Shown here: positions 8,752 to 14,815 of the stretch, piece after piece | How the letters are laid out: each line of letters opens with the position of its first letter | How positions within the stretch are numbered: position 1 is the first letter of the stretch | Assembly: GCA_964528155.1 (NCBI GenBank) | Contig: CAZGRL010000053.1 | Span: 1-25,031, forward strand | DNA from: G001797105 sp964528155 | GTDB taxonomy: Bacteria; Chloroflexota; Anaerolineae; Anaerolineales; E44-bin32 | Direction of reading: 5' to 3' | Length of the DNA: 25,031 nt | Program-made: the position numbers and the translations under genes | Notes under the pieces: model-generated | The model's database searches: none | What the model was told of the DNA's origin: nothing | The model's input: only the letters and a program-made list of their open reading frames with translations

Positions 8752-9225
8752 CTAGGGTTCGACGGGGTAGCCGGCCTGGATCCACGCCCGGAATCCGCCC
8801 AGGATGGGTGTCACCCGGGTGAACCCATCTTCCAGCAGAATCTGCGCCGCACGGGCGCTCGATTCCTCGGCCGGTCAAGTGCAGTAGGTGATGAGCCACG
8901 CATTCGGATCGAGCTCACCTTCGCGATCTGGGAGAGCATTCAGCGGGATCGACAACGCGCCGGGGATATGTCCGCTCTTGAAGGAGCTCTCATCCCGCAC
9001 ATCGACGAAGATCGCCGCCCCCGACTCGTAGGCCTGCCTCGCGTCCGGCAGATTGACCCGAGGGATATTCTCTATTGAAAGAAGCTGAAGCGACTCTTCG
9101 GTGGGGACGGGTTCCGCCGTTGGGCGAAGTAGCAGAGACGCCGCCCCGGCGAGGACAATCAAACCAAGGCCGACGACGGTCAGGGGCAGGAGTCCAGGGC
9201 GGGGATCAGCCGATCTTCTGGTCAT
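8752..9225 (-). CDS. Membrane-anchored rhodanese with in-frame UGA, candidate selenoprotein
   Basis: The frame opens at ATG 9225 and encodes a membrane helix (about 12-33), a short linker, then a rhodanese domain: FVDVRDESSFKSGHIPGA, an ITYC catalytic strand with Cys115, then Thr116 and UGA at codon 117 (8875-8877). The same frame continues PAEESSARAAQILLEDGF, a GGFRAW motif and AGYPVEP, then TAG at 8752-8754. The post-UGA part is a normal rhodanese C-terminus with no frameshift. Read through, the protein has 157 residues and a C-T-U-P loop where related proteins, as I recall them, have C-x-C-P. A SECIS-like stem-loop follows (8838-8865). Stopping at UGA would leave a domain lacking its last third. 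Alternatives are a TGC/TGT to TGA mutation or a base error. The start is uncertain because no strong ribosome site is seen. Confidence 0.68.
8838..8865 (-). promoter_or_regulatory. Candidate bacterial SECIS stem-loop
   Basis: On the minus strand GAATC pairs with GATTC (8861-8865 with 8838-8842), then a small internal loop (GA opposite A), then GCGCC pairs with GGCGC (8854-8858 with 8844-8848). The 5-nt apical loop is CGUGC. The loop begins 21 nt after the UGA, and its second base is G followed by U. Published bacterial SECIS rules ask for 16-37 nt spacing and a G within the first two loop positions; both hold. A G-U pair can extend the base. Confidence 0.55.
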
Positions 9226-9360
9226 GGGCGAGCCGGGGCCTATGATATCACGACAACACGAGCCATCTGCTGCGTGGGCGGGCTGCAACGGGACAAGGTT
9301 GCCGGCTGCACCAGGTCATCACTCGGTCGCGGGACAAGCCCCACAAACTTGAGGAAACTG

Positions 9361-9390
9361 TTGACACTTGCGCGTCACCGGAAGTAAACT
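9361..9390 (+). promoter_or_regulatory. Sigma70-type promoter of PASTA lipoprotein gene
   Basis: A consensus -35 TTGACA (9361-9366) and -10 TAAACT (9385-9390) are 18 nt apart, the best housekeeping promoter in the window. The start would be near 9397. It is followed by a perfect 12-bp palindrome GAGTGGCCACTC (about 9402-9413), which could be an operator or leader hairpin. It lies about 100 nt before the chosen start codon. Confidence 0.65.
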
Positions 9391-9488
9391 CGGCCCGCCG
9401 GAGAGTGGCCACTCCTCTAGTGGCCCGACAGACCAGCAGCGCGTCTCAAACAAGCATCCATGCGCGCGGATCCCCGTGCGGGCGGCTC

Positions 9489-10298
9489 ATGATTCTGACC
9501 CGACATTCTCAGCACATCCGTTTCCTCACCATGTTCCGACTCATGGCGGCAACAATCGTTCTTGCCGGGTGCGGTCCGAGAGGTGTGACGCGCGTCGCAA
9601 GCCCGACCGTGCCTCCGCCCATCCTACAGACGGTCACGCCCATCGCCTCCCCGACACCCAGCGAAATCCCGAGCGACACGTCGGAACCGCCGCCGACCTC
9701 AACGCCGGAGCCGCCGGCGACAGCGGCGATCCCCCCGACGGATGTCCCCAGCCCGACGGCCCTGCCAGAGGGTATGACCGTTGTGCCGGACGTCATGGGG
9801 ATGCCGTACCGCGAGGCGCGCGAGGTGATGCTGGAGAAGGGGTTCAGCCTGATCTACCGTGACGTTCTCGATCTGGCCAGGCCGGCCGGGAGCGTGCTTG
9901 CCCAAGAGCCTTCTGCAGGTTTCGCATGGAAGACCGGTGGGATCGTCACTCTCTTCCGGGCTTTTGCTCCACCGCCGATGTGGATCAGCGACAAGTGCTA
10001 TCCCCTCAAGATCATCTCCAGGAGTGGACGACTGCTGTTTTATGTCAGCCTCGAACAAGACCGCCCGTACGAGATCAGAACCGATTTCAGCTATGGTCGA
10101 ACGGGCATCTATGATTACCAGATGAATGAACTCGAATCCTTCTCGAACCCAGATGCCGACAGCATGGTGTTTCAACCCGACACCTCCGGGGACTACGTCC
10201 TGGCGTTGGGTCCGTTCGAGGTCACCCAGACGGCTCTTGACAATCACCCAGGGGGGATCTCGGCTGGCTGCCTGTACGTGACCCTCCCCGAGGAATAA
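9489..10298 (+). CDS. PASTA-domain lipoprotein
   Basis: Reads as 269 residues from ATG 9489. A basic n-region (MILTRHSQHIR), a hydrophobic core and a canonical lipobox LAGC (Cys28) mark a lipid-anchored surface protein. A long Pro/Thr/Ser linker (about 38-93) leads to one PASTA domain that begins VVPDVMGMPYREAREVML and ends with a K-T-G-G-I-V-T strand. The final roughly 100 residues, with SYGRTGIYDYQM and a Cys near the end, resemble a small beta domain I do not recognise. PASTA domains bind muropeptides or cell wall in kinases and penicillin-binding proteins; here no kinase is attached. The frame stays open upstream to a GTG at 9405, but the start at 9489 gives the proper signal peptide. ATG 9531 is an alternative. 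Confidence 0.78.
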   Translation: MILTRHSQHIRFLTMFRLMAATIVLAGCGPRGVTRVASPTVPPPILQTVTPIASPTPSEIPSDTSEPPPTSTPEPPATAAIPPTDVPSPTALPEGMTVVPDVMGMPYREAREVMLEKGFSLIYRDVLDLARPAGSVLAQEPSAGFAWKTGGIVTLFRAFAPPPMWISDKCYPLKIISRSGRLLFYVSLEQDRPYEIRTDFSYGRTGIYDYQMNELESFSNPDADSMVFQPDTSGDYVLALGPFEVTQTALDNHPGGISAGCLYVTLPEE

Positions 10299-10415
10299 CC
10301 GAAAGAATAGCCATACAGGGGATCCGCCTGGCACCCCCTACCTTCGAGTACGTCTCTCTCGCCTTTCACCCAGGGTCAGAGCGACTCGCGCTCCTGGCTG
10401 AGCCTGGAAGGCGCT

Positions 10416-10461
10416 CTGTAAGGCGACTGTAAGTCCGCCAGGCGCCGGCTGGGTCTACCAT
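10416..10461 (+). promoter_or_regulatory. CTGTAAG direct repeats and candidate promoter
   Basis: CTGTAAG occurs at 10416-10422 and 10427-10433, an 11-nt period like the tandem half-sites bound by OmpR/PhoB-type response regulators. A TACCAT -10 candidate lies at 10456-10461. It is upstream of the small membrane protein at 10534. The operator reading is inference from spacing alone. Confidence 0.4.
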
Positions 10462-10533
10462 GGACACCGGGAGAGCCCCGCGCGTTCAACCGCCGGACAC
10501 AAAGGTCCTCGGAACCGAACGTCGAAGTGGGCA

Positions 10534-10974
10534 ATGGTCCAAGCCGCCGGAGGGTGCTCGAGCATCGATGTCCAGATGATGCAGACTGCCGATCTCCTTG
10601 CCGTCCTGCTCTACGTTCTCAACGGGCCCGTCGGATGGCTCCTGCTGCTGCTGGTCGCCGGCTACGTGACCGTCGATCTGCTGCGGCGCCGCAAGCTCAG
10701 GCGTGAAGGGAAAGCCTCTTCAGGCAGCCAAGCCAAGCCCGCCGTCAGTCATCGAGCCGGTCTGCACTACGATCTCTCGCAGTTTGCCCTTGGCCTTTCT
10801 GTTCTTTGGGCTCTGCTGGTCGGGTTTAGGCTATATCTCTTCTTGCTGCGTGATCTTCCGGAACCATTCTCCACCCTGACCGCCCTCGATCTCGTCCTCA
10901 CGGTCGGTACCCTCGCGCTCTGGGTCGGCGTGTATCTTGCCTGGCGCAGGTACGAGCGTCGTAAGAGATCCTGA
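10534..10974 (+). CDS. Small membrane protein of unknown function
   Basis: Up to 146 residues with three predicted membrane helices, at about 19-40, 83-105 and 112-133, and short basic loops (LLRRRKLRREGK after the first helix, RRYERRKRS at the end). I do not recognise a family. The start is uncertain: the ATG at 10534 has no clear ribosome site, and the MM pair at 10576-10581, just before the first helix, is an alternative that would remove 14 poorly structured residues. It is preceded by tandem CTGTAAG repeats that may be a response-regulator operator. Confidence 0.6.
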   Translation: MVQAAGGCSSIDVQMMQTADLLAVLLYVLNGPVGWLLLLLVAGYVTVDLLRRRKLRREGKASSGSQAKPAVSHRAGLHYDLSQFALGLSVLWALLVGFRLYLFLLRDLPEPFSTLTALDLVLTVGTLALWVGVYLAWRRYERRKRS

Positions 10975-11178
10975 TCGGCCGCTCCAGCCTCGTCTAGAAC
11001 TCATCGCAGGGTTCGCGAACTCCAACCTCTCCGTCATTCCGTCACATGGCCATCTGTGACACGGTGAAGGGCAGAGGCGAACCATGGGTGTGCGGGATCA
11101 CTCGCCTGCTCTGACCTGGTTTTCATGTGCTAGACTCGCATAAGGACGACGAGTTCACTCGACACGGGAGAAGCGATC
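10975..11178. other. Intergenic region with two palindromes and an extended -10 box
   Basis: A 10-bp perfect palindrome GTTCGCGAAC lies at 11011-11020. An imperfect 20-bp palindrome at 11041-11060 has outer arms GTCACA and TGTGAC around an inner TGGCCA. TGCTAGACT at 11128-11136 is an extended -10 candidate for the nitroreductase, giving a leader of about 35 nt. No gene is seen. Confidence 0.45.
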
Positions 11179-11688
11179 ATGGACTTCCTGAAACTCGTGG
11201 AAACACGTCGTAGTGTGCGCGCCTATCAATCGACACCGGTCGAGGAGGACAAACTGTCCCAGGTCCTTGAAGCGGCCAGGCTTGCTCCTACGGCGAGCAA
11301 TCTGCAGCCGTTCCGGCTCATCGTGATCCGCACTCGCGGGAAGGAAGCCGATATCCGCCGCATGTATGACCGGGATTGGTTCATCCAGGCGCCGTTGCTC
11401 ATCTGCGCGTGCGGAGTGCCTGCCGAGGCCTGGGTTCGGGAGGATGGGACCCGGTTGCATCAGGTTGACGTGGCGATCGTGATGGATCACCTGATTCTGG
11501 CTGCGACGGCTCTCGGGCTGGGGACCTGCTGGGTGGCCGCCTTTGACGTACAAGCAGTGCGGGAGATTCTTGGGATTCCGGCCATCGCTGAGCCCCTGGT
11601 GATGACCCCGCTGGGGTACCCGGCCGATGAGCCTCCGCCCAAGATGCGCCGGCCCACGGCCGATCTGGTGCGATACGAGCACTGGTAG
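11179..11688 (+). CDS. Nitroreductase family FMN-dependent oxidoreductase
   Basis: A 169-residue flavoprotein of the NADPH-nitroreductase-like fold. The N-terminal FMN phosphate-binding run RRSVRAY (10-16) and PTASNLQPF (37-45) are followed by LGLGTCWVAAF (about 114-124), which closes the flavin site, and the usual GYPADEPPP-type tail. The length is at the short end of the family, as in the FMN-binding subfamily with a reduced C-terminal region. It would act as a dimer in the cytoplasm and reduce an unknown substrate with NAD(P)H. A GGGAGAAG ribosome site 5 nt before the ATG supports the start. It precedes mttB by 227 nt, so a shared transcript is possible but not shown. Confidence 0.9.
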   Translation: MDFLKLVETRRSVRAYQSTPVEEDKLSQVLEAARLAPTASNLQPFRLIVIRTRGKEADIRRMYDRDWFIQAPLLICACGVPAEAWVREDGTRLHQVDVAIVMDHLILAATALGLGTCWVAAFDVQAVREILGIPAIAEPLVMTPLGYPADEPPPKMRRPTADLVRYEHW

Positions 11689-11820
11689 TCCTGCACTGAT
11701 TTCACCAGGTCCTACGTTCATGGCCACCGAAGGCGCGAGCAGCCTGACCCAGGCGGCGTTTGGTGATGAACGTCGTGCCGATTAAGCCGAAATCTAGCCT
11801 CTAGGCGCGCCCGGATCCCC

Positions 11821-11826
11821 TAGAAT
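11821..11826 (+). promoter_or_regulatory. Candidate -10 box upstream of the mttB homolog
   Basis: TAGAAT lies about 90 nt before the ATG at 11916. No good -35 box is present. The GC-rich leader has partial inverted repeats (GCCGGC near 11862 and 11889) but shows no recognisable B12 riboswitch. Confidence 0.25.
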
Positions 11827-11915
11827 ACGATGAGCACGGCGATGACCCTCCCTCGGGGATTCGCCGGCAAGCGCATGCCGACCAGCCCCGGCCGGCTGTC
11901 CCAGGAGGCTCCTTG

Positions 11916-13379
11916 ATGCATCTCAAGCTCCAGATCCTGGAGAACGACGTCGTTGGCAAGGTGATTGACGAAGGCTTCCAGCTCCTCCTTGATCCGGGCG
12001 TGCGTGTCCACAATCAGGAGGCGCTGACCCTGCTGGCCGAGGCCGGAGCGGAGGTCGATCTCGAGTCGCAGATCGCCAGGATACCTGAAAGGATCGTGCG
12101 TCAGGCATTGAAGACCGCCCCGGCGGAGTTCCACCTCCACGATCTCGCCGGTTCCGAGGCTGTCCGCTATGGGGGCGACGCGGTCCAGTTCGATCCCGGA
12201 TCGGCGGCGATCTCTGTCCTCGATAGCCAGACCCAGCGCCAGCGACCCCCGAAGACGCCCGACTTCGTTCGATTTGTGAAGCTGGTCGAAACGCTGCCTC
12301 AGCTCGACGCCCAGAGCACGGCCATGATCTGCTCTGATGTGGTTGAAGAGATCGGCGATCTGTACCGGCTGTACCTGGCTCTGAACTTCATGCGCAAGCC
12401 GATCGTCACCGGGGCCTTTCGAAAGGACACCTGGTGGACGATGAAGGAGATGCTGGTGGCGGTCGCCGGCAGCGAACAGGCGCTGGCCGAAAAGCCGATC
12501 GCTGTTTTCGACGTGTGTCCGTCGCCCCCGCTGTTGTGGAGCGACCTCACCTGTCAGAACATGATCGACTGTGCCCGGGCCGGTATCCCTTCCGAACTCG
12601 TCTCGATGCCGCTGGCCGGCGCCACAGCGCCGGTTACGCTGGCCGCGGCCGTCGTCCAGCACACCGCCGAGTGCCTCAGCGGGGTGACCATCTGCCAGCT
12701 CGCCCGGGAAGGGGCGCCGATCGTCTGGGGCGGTTCGCCGGCTGTGTTCGACATGCGCCACGGAACCACGCCGATGGGCGCCGTCGGGACTTGGCTAATC
12801 GATTGCGCGTATGTCCAGGTCGGGAAGACCCTCGGGCTGCCGACGCATGCCTATCTTGGGATGAGCGACTCCAAGGTCGTCGATGCGCAGGCCGGCCTCG
12901 AATCATCCGGAGGCGCGTTACTGGCCGCACTGGCCGGCGTGAACATGGTCTCCGGCGCCGGCATGCTGGATTTCGAAAGCTGCCAGAGCTTCGAGAAGCT
13001 CGTGATCGACGCCGAGATCATCGGCATGGCTCGCCGCCTCATCCAGGGCATCGAAGTTCGCGACGACCCGATTGCCCTCACGCTGATCCGCTCGCTCGGC
13101 CATCGGGCCGACTACCTGGCCACGGCCCACACGGTCGAGTGGTTCCAGCGAGAGTTCTACATCCCCTCGAACGTTATCGACCGCGGTTCGCTGGATGGGT
13201 GGGAGAAGGCCGGTTCGCCGACGGCGCTCGACCGCGCCCGATCGCGTGTCACAGAGCTGCTTGCGTCCTACGAGAGGCCGCCCATCTCCGATGAGCTGGC
13301 GTCCGAGCTGCGCAAGATCACCAAGAAGGCGGCCAATCAATTGGGATTGGTCGAGTTGCCTGATGTGCCCGAATTGTGA
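11916..13379 (+). CDS. MttB-family (trimethylamine methyltransferase-like) methyltransferase
   Basis: A 487-residue member of the MttB superfamily, which moves a methyl group from a methylated amine, often a quaternary one such as glycine betaine, to the cobalt of a partner corrinoid protein. The family is shown by the C-terminal half: YLGMSDSKVVDAQAG, ALAGVNMVSGAGMLDF and LVIDAEIIGMARRL. There is no in-frame TAG, so it belongs to the non-pyrrolysine group typified by MtgB, and methylated compounds other than trimethylamine are more likely. AGGAGG at 11903-11908 lies 7 nt before the ATG at 11916; a TTG one codon earlier is less well placed. The corrinoid protein gene is next on the same strand, but no corrinoid reductive activase or methyl-corrinoid:folate methyltransferase gene is in the window. 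Confidence 0.9.
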   Translation: MHLKLQILENDVVGKVIDEGFQLLLDPGVRVHNQEALTLLAEAGAEVDLESQIARIPERIVRQALKTAPAEFHLHDLAGSEAVRYGGDAVQFDPGSAAISVLDSQTQRQRPPKTPDFVRFVKLVETLPQLDAQSTAMICSDVVEEIGDLYRLYLALNFMRKPIVTGAFRKDTWWTMKEMLVAVAGSEQALAEKPIAVFDVCPSPPLLWSDLTCQNMIDCARAGIPSELVSMPLAGATAPVTLAAAVVQHTAECLSGVTICQLAREGAPIVWGGSPAVFDMRHGTTPMGAVGTWLIDCAYVQVGKTLGLPTHAYLGMSDSKVVDAQAGLESSGGALLAALAGVNMVSGAGMLDFESCQSFEKLVIDAEIIGMARRLIQGIEVRDDPIALTLIRSLGHRADYLATAHTVEWFQREFYIPSNVIDRGSLDGWEKAGSPTALDRARSRVTELLASYERPPISDELASELRKITKKAANQLGLVELPDVPEL

Positions 13380-13406
13380 CAGCTGTTGGTTGGACAATAC
13401 GCCTTT

Positions 13407-13437
13407 GTGTGGTGGGCGGCGGAGCCGCCCACCTCAC
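13407..13437. repeat. Hairpin with GGA triloop between mttB and mttC homologs
   Basis: The arms 13407-13420 and 13424-13437 pair with one T-T mismatch around loop GGA (13421-13423), closed by C-G; the inner 10 bp are perfect. It starts 28 nt after the mttB stop and could reduce or process the transcript between the two genes. Confidence 0.7.
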
Positions 13438-13448
13438 TCAGGGAGAAT

Positions 13449-13531
13449 TCATCCCCCTCCCCCGGCCACGGTCCTCACAGAGACCATGAGCACCGCGCCG
13501 GCGGAGGGGGACAGGGGGTGGGGGATAGGGA
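13449..13531. repeat. C-run/G-run inverted repeat, copy 2
   Basis: The left arm ATCCCCCTCCCCCGGC and the right arm, GCCGGCGGAGGGGG then CAGGGGGTGGGGGAT, are separated by about 38 nt. Both arms match copy 3 at 19763-19812 almost base for base, so this is a dispersed element with a variable centre. Confidence 0.6.
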
Positions 13532-13616
13532 GCCGTGCATATGTGGACAAACCAGAGAGAAGAACCCTGGTAGGGCTGGGGTTCGTCCGGATGCATATAG
13601 ACAGAGGGATACTCGG

Positions 13617-14267
13617 ATGGCCAGTGAGCTGCTTCTTCAGATCCGTGAATGCGTTGTCAAAGGTGATCAGGCCACGACCCTGCATTTCGTCCAGCAGGCA
13701 CTCGACTCCGGTCTGGGACCGATGCAGATCATCGAAGAGGGATTGACACCGGGAATGCATGTCGTCGGCGACAAGTTCTCTTGCGGCGAGTATTTCATCC
13801 CCCATCTGGTCATGGCCGCCAGGGCAATGCAGGCTGGCATGAAGGCGGTCGAGCCCGAACTGAAGAAGCGGCAGCAGGCCGTAAAAGGCGCCGGCACGGC
13901 CGTCATCGGCACGGTTCACGGCGACATCCACGAGATAGGTAAGTCCCTTGTCGGCGTGATGCTGTCGGCCAATGGCTTCGAAGTCCACGATCTCGGTGTC
14001 AATGTCCCGGTGGAGTCCTTTGTGGCCAAGGTGCAGGAGACCGGGGCGGGGCTTGTCGGGCTTTCTTCCTTGCTGACGACGACGATGGTCGTGCAGCGAC
14101 AGGTGATCCAGGCGTTCGAGGCTGCCGGCATTCGGGATCGGGTGAAGATCATGGTCGGGGGCGCACCGGTCAAGCAGGGCTGGGCGAACGAGATCGGCGC
14201 CGACGGGTACGCCGAAGACGCGACCGGCGCGGTCGAACTGGCCAAGACACTGGCGCAGGCCGGCTGA
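13617..14267 (+). CDS. Corrinoid-binding protein of MttC/MtgC type
   Basis: A 216-residue corrinoid protein, the methyl carrier for the MttB-like enzyme. The N-terminal helical cap domain (about 1-88) is followed by a Rossmann B12-binding domain with the lower-ligand motif D103-x-H105-x-x-G108 (GDIHEIGKSL), the LSSLLTTTM loop (about 140-148), and GGAPV (171-175) near the nucleotide tail. The methyl group would pass from cobalt to a folate or another acceptor. The frame is open upstream to 13386, but that part runs through a hairpin and repeat. The ATG at 13617, with GAGGG 8 nt before it, gives the standard family N-terminus. Confidence 0.94.
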   Translation: MASELLLQIRECVVKGDQATTLHFVQQALDSGLGPMQIIEEGLTPGMHVVGDKFSCGEYFIPHLVMAARAMQAGMKAVEPELKKRQQAVKGAGTAVIGTVHGDIHEIGKSLVGVMLSANGFEVHDLGVNVPVESFVAKVQETGAGLVGLSSLLTTTMVVQRQVIQAFEAAGIRDRVKIMVGGAPVKQGWANEIGADGYAEDATGAVELAKTLAQAG

Positions 14268-14348
14268 ACCCGGATAGGACCCTCCCTGGCCTGATGACCG
14301 TCGGGTAAGATCCCCCAATCCCGAGGCGTCTTTCCTACGGGCTTTGAA

Positions 14349-14699
14349 ATGGCACCGGCCCCGAGGATGGTGACGACCGTGCGAATGCAGGCCATCTGGA
14401 ACGGGAAAGTACTGGCAGAGAGCGACGAGACCATCGTCGTCGAAGGGAATCACTATTTCCCGCCAGCTTCCATCGTTTCCTCCTACCTCAAGCCCAGCGA
14501 CCATCACACGGTCTGCCACTGGAAAGGGGTAGCCAGCTACTACGACGTCGAAGTCGAGGGCCGGCGCAACCCCAATGCCGCCTGGTACTATCCCGAAACG
14601 AGCGAGGCAGCCGAGAGAATCAAGGGCTACGTCGGCTTCTGGCACGGCGTTCAAGTTGTCCCTGCGGCGGAGCAGGAGGTCCCTCGGCCACAAGCCTAG
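14349..14699 (+). CDS. DUF427 domain protein
   Basis: A 116-residue small cytoplasmic protein of the DUF427 family. Hallmarks are AIWNGKVLAES near the start, VVEGNHYFPP, CHWKGVASYYDV (about 55-66), NAAWYYPE and YVGFWHGVQV. The function is not established; the fold is a beta-rich barrel. Most family members begin near MxAIWNG, so the ATG at 14385 (residue 13) is a good alternative. The ribosome site is poor for both starts. It lies 81 nt after the corrinoid protein gene and is followed by a terminator-like hairpin. Confidence 0.85.
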   Translation: MAPAPRMVTTVRMQAIWNGKVLAESDETIVVEGNHYFPPASIVSSYLKPSDHHTVCHWKGVASYYDVEVEGRRNPNAAWYYPETSEAAERIKGYVGFWHGVQVVPAAEQEVPRPQA

Positions 14700-14730
14700 G
14701 ACCTTCTCCATCGCTCGACCCCTCGTCTCA

Positions 14731-14757
14731 CGGAAGCATCCACCCTGGATGCTTCCG
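14731..14757 (+). terminator. Hairpin terminator after the DUF427 gene
   Basis: A perfect 12-bp stem, CGGAAGCATCCA with TGGATGCTTCCG around loop CCC, is followed by ATTTGTTTG, a broken T-rich tail. It lies 31 nt after the stop codon. This is the most terminator-like structure in the window. Confidence 0.6.
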
Positions 14758-14802
14758 ATTTGTTTGGGCAGCGCTGGCTGACGGCCGGCCGAGATGTGGG
14801 AC

Positions 14803-14808
14803 TATAAT
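14803..14808 (+). promoter_or_regulatory. Consensus -10 box for a leaderless Asp-box lipoprotein transcript
   Basis: A perfect TATAAT ends 7 nt before the ATG at 14816, so transcription would start at or next to the ATG. CTGACG, 19 nt upstream, is a weak -35 box. There is no Shine-Dalgarno site, which fits a leaderless mRNA. Confidence 0.5.
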
Positions 14809-14815
14809 CGCCGCG

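Noticed and set aside
11689..11915. Cobalamin riboswitch upstream of the mttB homolog
   Set aside because: The leader is too short and lacks a recognisable B12-box; only general GC-rich inverted repeats are seen.
11916..13379. Pyrrolysine-containing MttB
   Set aside because: The frame has no in-frame TAG and is full length, so it is the non-pyrrolysine type.
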